A DNA stretch of 64,000 nucleotides from contig NZ_JAAXPV010000003.1 of the NCBI RefSeq assembly GCF_012396615.1, forward strand, positions 62,001-126,000, read 5' to 3'. Both the position numbers and the translations under genes were made by a program. Below, in pieces: positions 8,518 to 17,564 of this stretch. Numbering within the stretch: the first letter of the stretch is position 1; each line of letters starts with the position of its first letter. Below the pieces are notes generated by a model. That model saw only the letters and a program-made list of their open reading frames with translations. It had not been told where the DNA came from and made no database searches. This stretch comes from Rothia terrae. Lineage in GTDB: Bacteria > Actinomycetota > Actinomycetes > Actinomycetales > Micrococcaceae.

Positions 8518-9952
8518 GTGGCTGAACATACTTTCGGTTTCCGCACGCGCGCATTGCACGCCGGTGGCACCCCTGACACTGAGCACGGTTCTCGTGCCGT
8601 CCCGATTTACCAGACCTCGTCCTTCGTTTTAAGGATGCAGATGACGCCGCTAATCTCTTCTCCTTGCAGAAGTACGGCAATATTTATTCGTGACTTTCAA
8701 ACCCCACCGTGGCGGCGCTTGAGGAGCGCATTGCGTCATTGGAAGGTGGCATCGGTGCGGTAGCGACCGCATCGGGTATGGCAGCTGAGTTCATTACGTT
8801 CGTTGCTTTGTGCCAGGCAGGGGATCATATTGTGGCGTCCTCCCAGCTGTACGGCGGCACCGTGACCCAGCTGGATGTGTCGTTGCGTCGTTTTGGTGTT
8901 GAGACCACTTTTGTGCCGGGAACTGATCCGGCTGATTTCAAGGCGGCTATCCGCCCTGAGACTAAGGCAGTGTACACCGAGATTGTGGCTAACCCGTCCG
9001 GTGAGATTGCCGATTTGAAGGGGCTGGCTCAGGTCGCTCACGAGGCCGATATTCCCTTGGTGGTGGATGTGACGCTTTCCACTCCTTACCTGGTGCGCCC
9101 CTTTGAACACGGTGCTGACATCGTGATTCACTCCGTGACCAAGTTCTTGGGTGGTCACGGTACCACTCTCGGTGGTGTTGTGGTTGAGTCTGGAAAGTTC
9201 AACTGGGGTAACGGTAACTTTCCGACCATGACCGAGCCCGTGCCTTCGTACAATAATGTTTCATGGTGGGGCAATTTTGGTGAATATGGTTTCTTGACCA
9301 AACTGCGTTCTGAACAGTTGCGTGACTTTGGTCCGTCCATGAGCCCGCAGTCAGCGTTTAACCTGTTGCAGGGTGTTGAGACCTTGCCTCAGCGCATGGA
9401 CGCCCACCTTGCCAACGAGCAAGCTGTTGTCGAGTGGCTGAACACTGATCCTCGCATCGCGTACGTCAACTACGCTGGCTTGCCTGATCACCCGCATCAT
9501 GCGCGTGCGCAGGAGCTTTTGCCGCTAGGCGTGGGTTCTGTCTTTTCCTTTGGTGTTGCTGGTACTGAGAACGCGAGTGGACGCGACGTGGGTGCCGAGT
9601 TTATTGGTGCGCTGCAACTGGCGTCGCATCTGGCTAACATTGGCGATGCTCGCACGCTCGTGTTGCATCCGGCGTCCACCACTCATCGCGCAGTAGCTGG
9701 TAGAAGGCGGCGTGAAAGAAGATTTGATTCGTATTTCGGTAGGTCTTGAAGATGTTGAAGACATTATCTGGGATCTTGATCAGGCACTGACTTATGCCAC
9801 CGGTACTAATCGCGAAGGTGAGAAGGTGGGTGAGTCCGCTGCGGATCAGCGTGCTGCCGCAGAACGCGCCGCTCAATTAGCTGCTGAACAGGCGGCATTC
9901 GACGCGGACGCTGCTTGCTACCTACGAAGCTGCCAAAAAGGAGGGCAGATAA
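8518..9952 (+). pseudogene. metY: O-acetylhomoserine sulfhydrylase, multiply disrupted
   Basis: The translation pieces together as a PLP-dependent O-acetylhomoserine aminocarboxypropyltransferase (MetY), but in three frames. It starts at GTG 8518 after AAAGGAG. Four lesions are visible: a missing T in the T-run at 8627-8630 after YQTSSFV; an in-frame TGA at 8691-8693 where the family has Arg in GNIYSR; a loss of about 11 bases near 9688-9694, just after STTHR; and an extra T at 9915-9916 that removes the native stop. The PLP lysine segment HSVTKFLGGHGTTLGG is preserved. The ancestral stop TAA (9950-9952) overlaps the next ATG. Sequence outside the lesions is well conserved, so decay is recent, or the assembly is poor here. 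Confidence 0.85.
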
Positions 9953-10461
9953 TGGCTGAGACTACCGAACGCACCTGGGAAGGCCCGTCAGCACCGGAGC
10001 GTCTGAACATTCTACGTGATACCCGGTCCATTGCGATCGTGGGTATGTCCGACAAGATTTCTCGTGCATCTTACTTTGTGGCAACTTACCTGCTGTCATC
10101 TTCGCGTTACACCGTGTACTTTGTGAACCCTATTCTCGCGGCGAAGGGCAAGGAAGTTTTGGGGCAGAAGGTTTACGCTTCTTTGGAGGATTTGCCTGAG
10201 GTTCCCGATATGGTTGAGATTTTCCGTCGTAACGAGGACCTTCCCGGCGTTGTGCAAGAAGCCATTGATCTCGGAGCTAAGACCGTCTGGATGCAGCTGG
10301 GGTCGTGGAATGAGGACGCGGCGCATCTTGGTGAGAATGCCGGACTCAACGTGGTCATGGACCGCTGCGTGAAGATTGCGCACGCACGATTCCACGGCGG
10401 CCTGCACCTGGCAGGCTTCAATACCGGCGTCATTAGCTCAAAGCGTCAGGTCACAGCCTAG
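9952..10461 (+). CDS. CoA-binding (Rossmann-fold) protein
   Basis: A 169-residue protein with a CoA_binding_2-type Rossmann fold: TRSIAIVGMSDKISRASYFV near the N terminus, a strand YTVYFVNP, and later KTVWMQLGSWNE and a VMDRCVKI segment. Proteins of this family bind CoA or a nucleotide but rarely have a known reaction. The gene often sits directly behind metY in actinobacteria, and here its ATG overlaps the ancestral metY stop (TAATG), with GGAGG 8 bases upstream. Because metY has lost its stop, the metY tail now runs in frame into this gene, but the internal ATG with its own site should still be used. Confidence 0.85.
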   Translation: MAETTERTWEGPSAPERLNILRDTRSIAIVGMSDKISRASYFVATYLLSSSRYTVYFVNPILAAKGKEVLGQKVYASLEDLPEVPDMVEIFRRNEDLPGVVQEAIDLGAKTVWMQLGSWNEDAAHLGENAGLNVVMDRCVKIAHARFHGGLHLAGFNTGVISSKRQVTA

Positions 10462-10474
10462 AGTCTGAGCAAAC

Positions 10475-10532
10475 GTGAGAGTAGTTGTGGTGCACTATCA
10501 CTTTCATAAAGTGCACCACAGCTTTCTCTCAC
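10475..10532 (+). terminator. Long hairpin terminator
   Basis: GTGAGAG and TGTGGTGCACT on the left (10475-10496) pair with AGTGCACCACA and CTCTCAC on the right (10510-10532), with a small asymmetric internal loop. It follows the CoA-binding gene by 13 bases. Confidence 0.75.
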
Positions 10533-10594
10533 ACATAAAATCTCGCCCGCGAAAAGGGTGGGTGAGCGATTTCCCTACAGTGGGCTTTTCTGAT

Positions 10595-10629
10595 GGTGAA
10601 AATTTGTTTCCCCGCTCGGAATTTTCACC
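10595..10629 (+). repeat. Conserved-loop hairpin, family D copy 1
   Basis: Stem GGTGAAAATT/AATTTTCACC (10595-10604, 10620-10629) around a 15-base loop TGTTTCCCCGCTCGG. The hairpin at 26030-26074 has a different stem but almost the same 15-base loop. Both are followed by CTC-rich sequence ending in CTCGCGG. Confidence 0.7.
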
Positions 10630-10647
10630 GTCAGCTCATCTCGCGGT

Positions 10648-11220
10648 TTACGAGACCCGAAAGTTTTTCTCCAGCCACTGCTGCTGCGTCATGGTTGCGC
10701 GCCAAGCATCCAGGCGGGTGGGGGCGCTTGCCGCGTCCAGGCGTCCTGCCGTGCCGTTTTCTACGAACTCGATGTCGCTAAAGCCGAGTTTTTCTGCCAC
10801 ATGACGGCTGGCATCGTTGCCGTAAATAGCCGTCCAACCTAATGCGTCAAAGCCCAGGCCCTGCGGGTCAAACGCAAACCCAATCATCACGCGAAGCGCC
10901 TCGGTGAGCAATCCCTGCCCACGAGATTCCGGGTGCGCCCAAAAGCCTAGCTCCGCGAAAGGCCCCTCAATCTCGTGGAGCGTGACGATTCCGGCGAGCT
11001 TACCCGAAGCATCAATACCCCACACCAATTCAGTGCCCTGTTCACCGGCTGCACACGTAAAACTGATGTAGTTGCGCGCCGTTTCTTCGGTGTAGTTCAA
11101 CGGCACACCCATGCACCATTTCAAGATCTCAGGGTCTTGGCAAGCGGCAGTAATAGCGGATGCGTCTGCCTCCCGCAAAGGACGCAACGTAAAGCGTTCG
11201 GCAATGAGATCTGGGTGCAT
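10648..11220 (-). CDS. GNAT family N-acetyltransferase (RimJ/RimL-like)
   Basis: A 190-residue GCN5-related acetyltransferase. The N terminus (ERFTLRPLREADASAI) and the pattern ELGFWAHPESRGQGLLTEALRVMI, including the acetyl-CoA P-loop-like R-G-Q-G-L, are typical of the RimJ/RimL group that acetylates protein N termini or small amines. A later GNDASRHVAEKLGF completes motif B. The acceptor substrate is unknown. It is divergent from the PLP enzyme at 11582 and convergent with the CoA-binding gene. Confidence 0.88.
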   Translation of the reverse strand: MHPDLIAERFTLRPLREADASAITAACQDPEILKWCMGVPLNYTEETARNYISFTCAAGEQGTELVWGIDASGKLAGIVTLHEIEGPFAELGFWAHPESRGQGLLTEALRVMIGFAFDPQGLGFDALGWTAIYGNDASRHVAEKLGFSDIEFVENGTAGRLDAASAPTRLDAWRATMTQQQWLEKNFRVS

Positions 11221-11581
11221 GAGAGCCGTCCTTTAGTGAGGCTTATTTACCGGGGGAGCCTGAAGCCAAGCCCGGTGGCCGATAAATTCTTAACCAAAAA
11301 TCATTACCAGTCTGCGTGGGCATCGCAAAATCTAGCGGGGCGAAATGTGCGGGGATTATTCCGCTAATTCTTGCATTTGAAAGTATTAGAGAGTGTCCGA
11401 GCGACTAAAAACCCGCGAAGTAAAGCGGTTTTTCGTAGGCTGGCTCACAAGAAAAGCGTACCAAAAGCTTTTAAGTCATAAAGCTTCATATTAATTACGG
11501 TAACCACTTTTGACGGGCATAAACTAACCCAATCACAGAAGTACGCGAAGCGTCCCCGAACAACCACGAAAGAAGTTTTAC
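11221..11581. other. 361-base divergent intergenic region with an attenuator-like hairpin
   Basis: It holds no gene. A hairpin followed by a U-run (11407-11433, AAAAACC(C)GC with GCGGTTTTT) lies 150 bases before the PLP enzyme start and could be a leader terminator. I looked for SAM riboswitch landmarks and did not see them. Confidence 0.4.
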
Positions 11582-12715
11582 ATGTCAGGTTTTACTACTC
11601 GCGCTATTCACGCCATTGAGAACATCGAGAATGATGCAATCGTCCCGCCGATTTACCTCGCATCCACTTTCGGTCAGCCCACCACTTTCGAAGAGGGCCC
11701 CTTTGAATACCAGCGCGGCGGCAACCCCACCCGCGCCAATGTGGAAACCACCATGGCAAAAATTGAGGGTGCCAAGCATGCGCGTGTTTTCGCATCCGGC
11801 ATGGGTGCAACCGCAGCGGTTATGGGTATGCTCAAGACCGGCGAGACCATGCTCATGGGAATGCCTGTATACGGCGGTAACTACCGCTTTGCAACCATCG
11901 AGCTACCCAAGCGCGGCGTCGAATCACGCTTTATCCACGACTTTGCAACCCTGAGCGATGATGACTTCGATGAGACCGTCAAGATGGTCTTCCTCGAGAC
12001 TCCCACCAACCCCACCCTGCGTGTTGCTGACATTGCGCGCATCGCTGAGATTGCCCACCGCAACGGCGCAATCGTGGTTGTCGATAACACCTTCATGACG
12101 CCCTACCTGCAGCTCCCGCTAGAACTCGGTGCGGACGTCGTTGTACAGTCAGCCACCAAGTACCTAGCTGGTCACGGTGACTTGCTGGGTGGTGTTGTCA
12201 CCACCAACGATGCAGAAATCGACGAGCAGGTCTTCAAAGCACAGCTGATTTCCGGCGGCATCTTGCCTCCGATGGATTCATACCGCCTGATGCAGAACGT
12301 CAAGACCTTGGCAATCCGCATGGAACGCCAGCAGGAAAACGCTCTCAAGATTATTGAGATGATGCGCGATCACCCCGCCGTTGACGAAATTTTCTACGCG
12401 GGCTCAGCCAACGAGAATGAGGCTGAAATCCAGTCACGCCAGGCAAAGGGCATCGGCGCACTGTTCTCCTTCACCCTCACAGAAGGTAAGGACGTCAAGG
12501 CCTTCCTCGACACCCTTCAAATCTTTGAATTCGCGGTATCACTGGGCGGCATCGAATCACTGATCTGCCTGCCTGCAACCATGACGCAGGGCGCCTACGC
12601 ACCTGAGCACCTCAAAGACTCGCACGTTGCCCCCAACCTGCTTCGCGTAGCGGTCGGTATCGAAGACATCGACGATCTTCTGGGCGACTTGCGCACCGCG
12701 CTCGACGCCGCGTAA
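11582..12715 (+). CDS. Cystathionine gamma-synthase/lyase family PLP enzyme
   Basis: A 377-residue enzyme of the Cys/Met metabolism PLP family. The Schiff-base lysine lies in SATKYLAGHGDLLGG; PLP-phosphate contacts are in FASGMGA and YGGNYRF, and DNTFMTPYLQ contains the conserved Asp. The family covers cystathionine gamma-synthase, gamma-lyase and methionine gamma-lyase; sequence alone does not decide among them. The gene is followed by an amino acid ABC transporter on the same strand (53, 250 and -8 base gaps), which favours a role in cystine/cysteine or homocysteine use. It is the only intact enzyme of this family in the window, as metY nearby is broken. Confidence 0.9.
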   Translation: MSGFTTRAIHAIENIENDAIVPPIYLASTFGQPTTFEEGPFEYQRGGNPTRANVETTMAKIEGAKHARVFASGMGATAAVMGMLKTGETMLMGMPVYGGNYRFATIELPKRGVESRFIHDFATLSDDDFDETVKMVFLETPTNPTLRVADIARIAEIAHRNGAIVVVDNTFMTPYLQLPLELGADVVVQSATKYLAGHGDLLGGVVTTNDAEIDEQVFKAQLISGGILPPMDSYRLMQNVKTLAIRMERQQENALKIIEMMRDHPAVDEIFYAGSANENEAEIQSRQAKGIGALFSFTLTEGKDVKAFLDTLQIFEFAVSLGGIESLICLPATMTQGAYAPEHLKDSHVAPNLLRVAVGIEDIDDLLGDLRTALDAA

Positions 12716-12768
12716 ACCCGCGTCCACTAGAGTTTAAAAATAACCCCGCCAACGAAAGGTAAACACAC

Positions 12769-13590
12769 ATGGCACCGGCAGTAACACGTAAAGCAGCTCT
12801 TCAGCTTGTTGGTTTGGGCGCAGTTGGCGCTTTTCTCGCGGCATGCTCGTCAGACAACGGCTCAGGGAGCACCAACGCTGCAGATAAGTTGCAGGCAATT
12901 AAGGATGCCGGCAAAATCCGCATCGGTATGGAAGGCACCTTTAAGCCCTTCGGCTACCACGACGAGTCAGGTAAGCTTGTCGGTTTCGAGAAGGAAATCG
13001 GCGACCTCATCGCTCAGGACCTCGGCGTTGAAGCGGAGTACATTGAAACTCAGTGGGACTCACTGATTGGTGGCGTTGATGCTGACCGCTACGATCTTGT
13101 GATCAACAACGTTTCGGCTACTGATGAGCGCAAGCAGAAGTACGACTTCTCAGTTCCTTACGCAATTTCAGAGGGACGCGTGGGCGTGCTCGACAACTCA
13201 TCGTTGAAGAAGATTGACGACATTTCAGGTAAGACCGCAGCGCAGTCAGAGACCTCAAACTTCCGCACCCTGGTTGAAGAAAAGGGCGCGACCATCATTC
13301 CCGTCACCGGTTTTGATGAGGCAATTGAGCAGGTTCTCTCGGGTCGCGCAGACCTTACCGGCAATGACTTCGTGACCTTCCAGGCGTACATCCAGGAGCA
13401 CCCCGAAGCTAAGCTCCGCTTGCTTGATGGCACTTTGGGCGAAGGTTCAGAGGCTGCGATCCTTATGCCTAAGGGCGCAACTGACCTTAAGAAAGCAGTG
13501 GATGATTCCATCACCAAGCACCTGGACAACGGCGACTTCAAGAAGATCTACGAGAAGTACGTCAACGCTGATTTGAGCCCGAAGGCATAA
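12769..13590 (+). CDS. Amino acid ABC transporter substrate-binding lipoprotein
   Basis: A 273-residue family 3 solute-binding protein. The signal sequence ends in a lipobox LAAC at about residue 26, so it should be a lipoprotein outside the membrane. The body begins GKIRIGMEGTFKPFGYHDE, with VGFEKEIGDLIA and YDFSVPY motifs typical of polar amino acid (cystine, glutamine, histidine) binding proteins. The position behind a cystathionine-type enzyme makes cystine the best guess (inference). An AAAGG site precedes the ATG. The next gene, the permease, is separated by a palindromic element. Confidence 0.92.
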   Translation: MAPAVTRKAALQLVGLGAVGAFLAACSSDNGSGSTNAADKLQAIKDAGKIRIGMEGTFKPFGYHDESGKLVGFEKEIGDLIAQDLGVEAEYIETQWDSLIGGVDADRYDLVINNVSATDERKQKYDFSVPYAISEGRVGVLDNSSLKKIDDISGKTAAQSETSNFRTLVEEKGATIIPVTGFDEAIEQVLSGRADLTGNDFVTFQAYIQEHPEAKLRLLDGTLGEGSEAAILMPKGATDLKKAVDDSITKHLDNGDFKKIYEKYVNADLSPKA

Positions 13591-13624
13591 CTAACACCAT
13601 CTCAAGAGTAGTGTTCTGTCCGGC

Positions 13625-13725
13625 AGATACATCGTCGTCCGCTGTCCCTCTCGCTTCACTCGCGCGGGGGCGCTCGGAAGCGATTCACGCCAGCCCCGAG
13701 CCAGCAGCGGACGACAGATGTATCT
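13625..13725 (+). repeat. Dispersed palindromic element, family C copy 2
   Basis: A 20-bp outer stem (13625-13644 with 13705-13725, one bulge) encloses a 60-base region (13645-13704) that matches the 60-base centre of the element at 59000-59092. It lies inside the transporter operon, between the binding protein and permease genes, so it may also set relative expression. Confidence 0.8.
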
Positions 13726-13840
13726 ACCGTTCAACGGACGCCGATAGAAGGCGTTGAAACTGTCTTCGTCAGGCCTGCTCTGTGTAAGTTTTGTTGATTG
13801 CAGGCACCATCTACACCCCCAATATTTTTAAAGGTTATTG

Positions 13841-14518
13841 ATGAACCGCTACATTGAACTCTGGATAGAGTCGCTGCCTCAGTTGCTTGAGGCAATGGTG
13901 AAGGTGACTTTGCCGCTGACTCTGATTGCGTTCGTGCTTTCACTGCTGATTGGTATTTTGGCAACCGTGATGCGCACCCGCTCGAATGTGAACCCGTTGA
14001 ACTGGATTTCACGTTTTTATGTGTGGGTTTTCCGCGGAACGCCTCTGCTGGTACAGCTCTTTTTGATTTTCTACGGCCTGCCGCGTCTGGGCATTACCCT
14101 TGATACGTGGACGGCCGCCATTATCACCTTGAGCCTCAATACTGGCGCGTACGTTGCTGAGACTTTCCGCGCGTCTGTGGCGTCTATTCCGCGTGGCCAG
14201 TTTGAGGCTGCTCGCACCCTCAATTTCACTAAGATGCAGACGCTGACCAAGGTGGTTATTCCGCAGGCTGTGCGTATTGCTTTGCCGCCGCTGGGTAATG
14301 ATTTGATTGACTTGGTGAAGGGCACTGCGTTGGTTTCAACGATTTCGCTGGTTGATCTTTTCCAGTCAGGACGCCAGGTGGCTGCTCGTACCTACGAGCC
14401 GCTGGCGATGTACCTTGAGGTCGCTTTCCTGTACCTGATTATTGTCACGATTCTTTCGTGGGGTCAGCGTTATCTTGAGAAGCGCAGCAGCCGCTATGTA
14501 AGGAGTGCGAATGCTTAA
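13841..14518 (+). CDS. Amino acid ABC transporter permease
   Basis: A 225-residue inner-membrane permease of the HisM/GlnP type with about five membrane segments. The EAA loop that docks on the ATPase is seen as EAARTLNFTKMQTLTKVVIPQ. Near the N terminus, VWVFRGTPLLVQLFL is a typical family signature. The ATG at 13841 follows AAAGG; a TTG three bases earlier is less likely. It overlaps the ATPase gene by 8 bases, showing translational coupling. It probably works as a homodimer with the ATPase and the binding protein at 12769. Confidence 0.93.
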   Translation: MNRYIELWIESLPQLLEAMVKVTLPLTLIAFVLSLLIGILATVMRTRSNVNPLNWISRFYVWVFRGTPLLVQLFLIFYGLPRLGITLDTWTAAIITLSLNTGAYVAETFRASVASIPRGQFEAARTLNFTKMQTLTKVVIPQAVRIALPPLGNDLIDLVKGTALVSTISLVDLFQSGRQVAARTYEPLAMYLEVAFLYLIIVTILSWGQRYLEKRSSRYVRSANA

Positions 14519-15248
14519 GCTTGAGGATCTTACAAAGAGCTTTGAGGCCACCACGGTGCTCGATAACATCTCGCTGGACCTTGAGAGTGGCGAGACCACT
14601 GTTATTTTGGGCCCGTCGGGTTCGGGTAAGTCTACGTTGCTGCGTTGCTTGAACTTGTTGGAGACTCCGCAGTCCGGCACTTTGTTTATTGAGGGCGATC
14701 TTGTGGAGTTCGGCGGTAAGCTCACCGATGAGCAGGTGCGCACTATCCGCAAGCACTCGGCTATGGTGTTTCAGAGCTTTAATCTTTTCCCGCATTACAC
14801 TGCTTTGCAGAACGTGGCGTTGGCGCCGGTTCTTAACGGCAAGATGAATAAGAAGGACGCGAACAAGCTGGCGTCTGACTTGCTGGATAAGGTGGGTTTG
14901 GGTGCGAAGAAGGATTCGTACCCCGATAATCTTTCGGGTGGTCAGCAGCAGCGTGTGGCTATTGCTCGCGCGCTTGCGGTCTCACCCGATTACTTGCTGT
15001 TTGATGAGCCAACGAGCGCGCTTGATCCGGAGCTTGAGGCTGAAGTAATCGGTGTTCTGATTGATTTGGCGCGTGAAAAGCGTTCGTTGGTTGTGGTTAC
15101 CCACAATATGGCGTTTGCGCAGAAGGTAGCCGACCGCATCGTCTTTCTTGAGGGCGGGCATGTGCTGTATAACGGCAGACCAGAAGGCTTTTTCTCGTCA
15201 ACGAATGAACGTATTCGCAGGTTCTTAAATATCTTCGAAACCGTTTAA
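14511..15248 (+). CDS. Amino acid ABC transporter ATP-binding protein
   Basis: A 245-residue ABC ATPase: Walker A GPSGSGKSTLL, signature LSGGQQQRVAIARAL, Walker B YLLFDEPTSALDPE and switch histidine in VVVTHNMAFA. The order of motifs and the length fit the polar amino acid (HisP/GlnQ) group. The ATG at 14511 follows AAGGAG and lies inside the permease stop region. An upstream in-frame start at 14505 is less well placed. Last gene of the operon. Confidence 0.95.
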   Translation: MLKLEDLTKSFEATTVLDNISLDLESGETTVILGPSGSGKSTLLRCLNLLETPQSGTLFIEGDLVEFGGKLTDEQVRTIRKHSAMVFQSFNLFPHYTALQNVALAPVLNGKMNKKDANKLASDLLDKVGLGAKKDSYPDNLSGGQQQRVAIARALAVSPDYLLFDEPTSALDPELEAEVIGVLIDLAREKRSLVVVTHNMAFAQKVADRIVFLEGGHVLYNGRPEGFFSSTNERIRRFLNIFETV

Positions 15249-15275
15249 GGTCGCTTGAGTAAATCAATAAATGAG

Positions 15276-15307
15276 GAGCGGGCAAGGCGTTGGCGCCTTA
15301 CCCGCTC
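15276..15307 (+). terminator. Terminator of the amino acid ABC operon
   Basis: GAGCGGGCAAGGCG (15276-15289) pairs with CGCCTTACCCGCTC (15294-15307) around a TTGG loop, followed by TTTTGTTG. Confidence 0.92.
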
Positions 15308-15550
15308 TTTTGTTGTCCTTTTATTTACGGGCACCTAAACTTTTTATAGTTCACTTGATTAACAGTCCAGTAACTGGAATCTATGTTTAAGGTTACCTCT
15401 CAAGGTTGGCTAAAAACCACAATTTAGTGTTGTCCGTTTTGCCTAGTCACGGTGCTTATTATCTGCAAAATACTTTTTTCTTCAACCAATATGGGTACAG
15501 CCTGGGGCTGTATGTCGGACGCTCAGACTGCTTATAAATAGCCAAAAACC

Positions 15551-15641
15551 CGTAGCGTGGTAGATGGTCTTGCACCAGTTCGGGTAGGGGAAACCTGAAC
15601 TGCGGGGAAGAGCAAGACTGTATCGCACACACCGTGTTACG
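15551..15641 (+). ncRNA. Candidate structured leader RNA upstream of the GDPD-like gene
   Basis: Three nested stems can be drawn: an outer 15551-15560/15632-15641 (with G-U pairs), a middle GTCTTGC (15567-15573)/GCAAGAC (15612-15618), and an inner AGTTCGGG (15577-15584)/CCTGAACT (15594-15601). Purine-rich single strands (TAGGGGAAA, GCGGGGAAGA) sit in the loop and junction, as in ligand-binding RNAs. It lies 45 bases before the start of the secreted GDPD-like gene in a 437-base gap that holds no other gene. I could not match it to a riboswitch class I know. Confidence 0.5.
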
Positions 15642-15685
15642 CGTAAATCACGCCCATTTTTATCTACAAGGGGATAACAAATTTT

Positions 15686-17305
15686 ATGGGCGACTTCCGT
15701 CTAAACCGTCGAACTGCTTTGATCGCTGTCGGTGCAGGTGCCGGCGTACTTGCCGCATCACCGGCTTATGCGGCTGAAGAATCAGGCACAATTACTCCGC
15801 CGACTCCTGTACCTGATCCCAGCACACAGACTCTTGCTCAGCGATTCATCTCGCAGCAGCAGTTTGTTATTGCACATCGCGGTGCTGGCGATGTTAATCC
15901 TGAGCACACCGCTTACGCTTACCAGCAGGCAATCCTTAAGGGTGCGCAGGCTATAGAAATCTCAGTGAGCTCCACTGTGGATGGCGAGCTCGTGTGTATG
16001 CACGATAACGCACTTTCACGCACCACCACTCAGAAGAGCGGCTACGTCAGCAGCACTACTTTGGCTGATGTAAAGCGCGCCATGATTGATATGCGCCCGT
16101 TCCTGGGTTCTGGCACTCTGCTGCAGAATATCGTGACTCTTGACGAAGCTCTAGATCTGATTGCGGCAACTCCTGCAGGCGGTGCTTACGGCTCATCTGG
16201 CCCTAACACCATCTTCTTCTTGGAAGCTAAGGATTCTGCGGCTCAGCTGAAGATTCTGGATGTTATGACCCGCCGTGGCCTGGTTGGTCAGACCGTCATT
16301 AAAATGTACCGCAACGGTGCCGGTGGCTTTGATCCCAACGCAGGTTTTGCAAAGTACGCCAAGGACGCTGGTTTCTTGACCTGGTGCTACTTCGACGCTG
16401 GCGATGCTGCCACCTCGATTAACGCTATGGCTCAGTCAGCTAATGTTGACCTGATTGGTCTGCCCTACTTTGAGACTGTTCTGGATCGCAACTACGCATC
16501 AATGTCTGATTACAAGGTGCGGCAGGTTGTAGCGATGGGTAAGCCCGTTATTATGTGGGAAATTCACCGTCGCAGCGCAATGGAGCACTTCGCATCCTTG
16601 GGTGTTCGCGGCTTCATGTCGCCGGATCCTTACTGGCTCTCCGGCGGTAGCATGGCGGCAGATTTGAAGCTGACCACCGCGCGTCGTCAGCACGGTATGC
16701 TTCCGGCTGGCCAGCAGGATGTTGCGAATATGCCGGTGTGGGAAAACGGTGCGCTGATTCACCGTCAGACCTACGATGAGTCCATCATGCTTGGTCCTTT
16801 GACTCCGTTGGCGCAGTCTTACCCTTCGTATGTTCTGTACTTCACGATGAAGTGGGAAGATCTGTTGCCGACCACTAACTGGCAGTACGGCTACATTGCT
16901 TTCGGTCGCCAGACCGATGCGCCGTTCGGTTTGGGTGGTAAGCACGCTGTTACGAACAACAATGGTTGCTATGTTTTGGCGATTCGTCCTAAGGCTGATG
17001 CTATGGACGAGAACGGCAAGTACGTAAACGGCGACATGATTCAGCTGCTTCGTATCGATAATGGAACGAATAATCCTGTGCCGGTGAAGACTCTTTACCC
17101 CAAGCAGGGTTTTGCGCCGAATAAGGATATCAACGGCAAGATTATCGTTCGTCCTGACTCAATCACTATTGATGTTGCCGGTGCACGTTCAGAGGCTATT
17201 GCAGATACCGCGTACCGTGGCCCCTACATGCACTTTGGTCGTTACCATGATAACTCAACCGGTGGCGGTCTGGCGCTCAGCAATGTGACTGCGTACCGCC
17301 TGTAG
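15686..17305 (+). CDS. Secreted glycerophosphodiester phosphodiesterase-like protein
   Basis: A 539-residue exported protein. The N terminus NRRTALIAVGAGAGVLAA followed by SPAYAAEE is a signal peptide with a twin arginine, so Tat export is possible. Residues 60-330 form a GDPD TIM barrel: AHRGAGDVNPEHTAYAY carries the catalytic HRG...PE motif, and VCMHDNALSRTT the conserved His-Asp. The usual E-x-D appears as E-I-S, a change at one metal ligand position. The last 200 residues form a separate beta-rich domain (YGYIAFGRQTDAPFGLGG) that I do not recognise. Expected substrates are glycerophosphodiesters from lipids or teichoic acids. A candidate structured leader lies just upstream. Confidence 0.87.
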   Translation: MGDFRLNRRTALIAVGAGAGVLAASPAYAAEESGTITPPTPVPDPSTQTLAQRFISQQQFVIAHRGAGDVNPEHTAYAYQQAILKGAQAIEISVSSTVDGELVCMHDNALSRTTTQKSGYVSSTTLADVKRAMIDMRPFLGSGTLLQNIVTLDEALDLIAATPAGGAYGSSGPNTIFFLEAKDSAAQLKILDVMTRRGLVGQTVIKMYRNGAGGFDPNAGFAKYAKDAGFLTWCYFDAGDAATSINAMAQSANVDLIGLPYFETVLDRNYASMSDYKVRQVVAMGKPVIMWEIHRRSAMEHFASLGVRGFMSPDPYWLSGGSMAADLKLTTARRQHGMLPAGQQDVANMPVWENGALIHRQTYDESIMLGPLTPLAQSYPSYVLYFTMKWEDLLPTTNWQYGYIAFGRQTDAPFGLGGKHAVTNNNGCYVLAIRPKADAMDENGKYVNGDMIQLLRIDNGTNNPVPVKTLYPKQGFAPNKDINGKIIVRPDSITIDVAGARSEAIADTAYRGPYMHFGRYHDNSTGGGLALSNVTAYRL

Positions 17306-17324
17306 GACGCTTGTATAAAGCAAG

Positions 17325-17354
17325 GCGGGGAGCACGGTTTATCGTGCTCCCCGC
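17325..17354 (+). terminator. Terminator of the GDPD-like gene
   Basis: GCGGGGAGCACG pairs with CGTGCTCCCCGC around GTTTAT, followed by TTTGTT. The next 200 bases up to 17564 hold nothing I can assign. Confidence 0.92.
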
Positions 17355-17564
17355 TTTGTTATAGCGTGACGGGTCTGGTCGTTCCCGCGGTTTCTCATCG
17401 GTGAGTTGCCTTGCGCTATGTTCACTGCTTGTCTTTTGAGGACGTTTTTATCTTCTCAGTAAATATGCAGATAGTCACCCACATTTACTAAATTCTTTTC
17501 AGGTATTCTTCAGTGTAGGCTTTATGTCTTTTTGTTATTGTCCGGTATCTTGGCGGATTTTTCC

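Noticed and set aside
11221-11581. A SAM-IV type riboswitch upstream of the cystathionine-type gene
   Set aside because: Only a short terminator-like hairpin is present; none of the conserved core pieces could be found.
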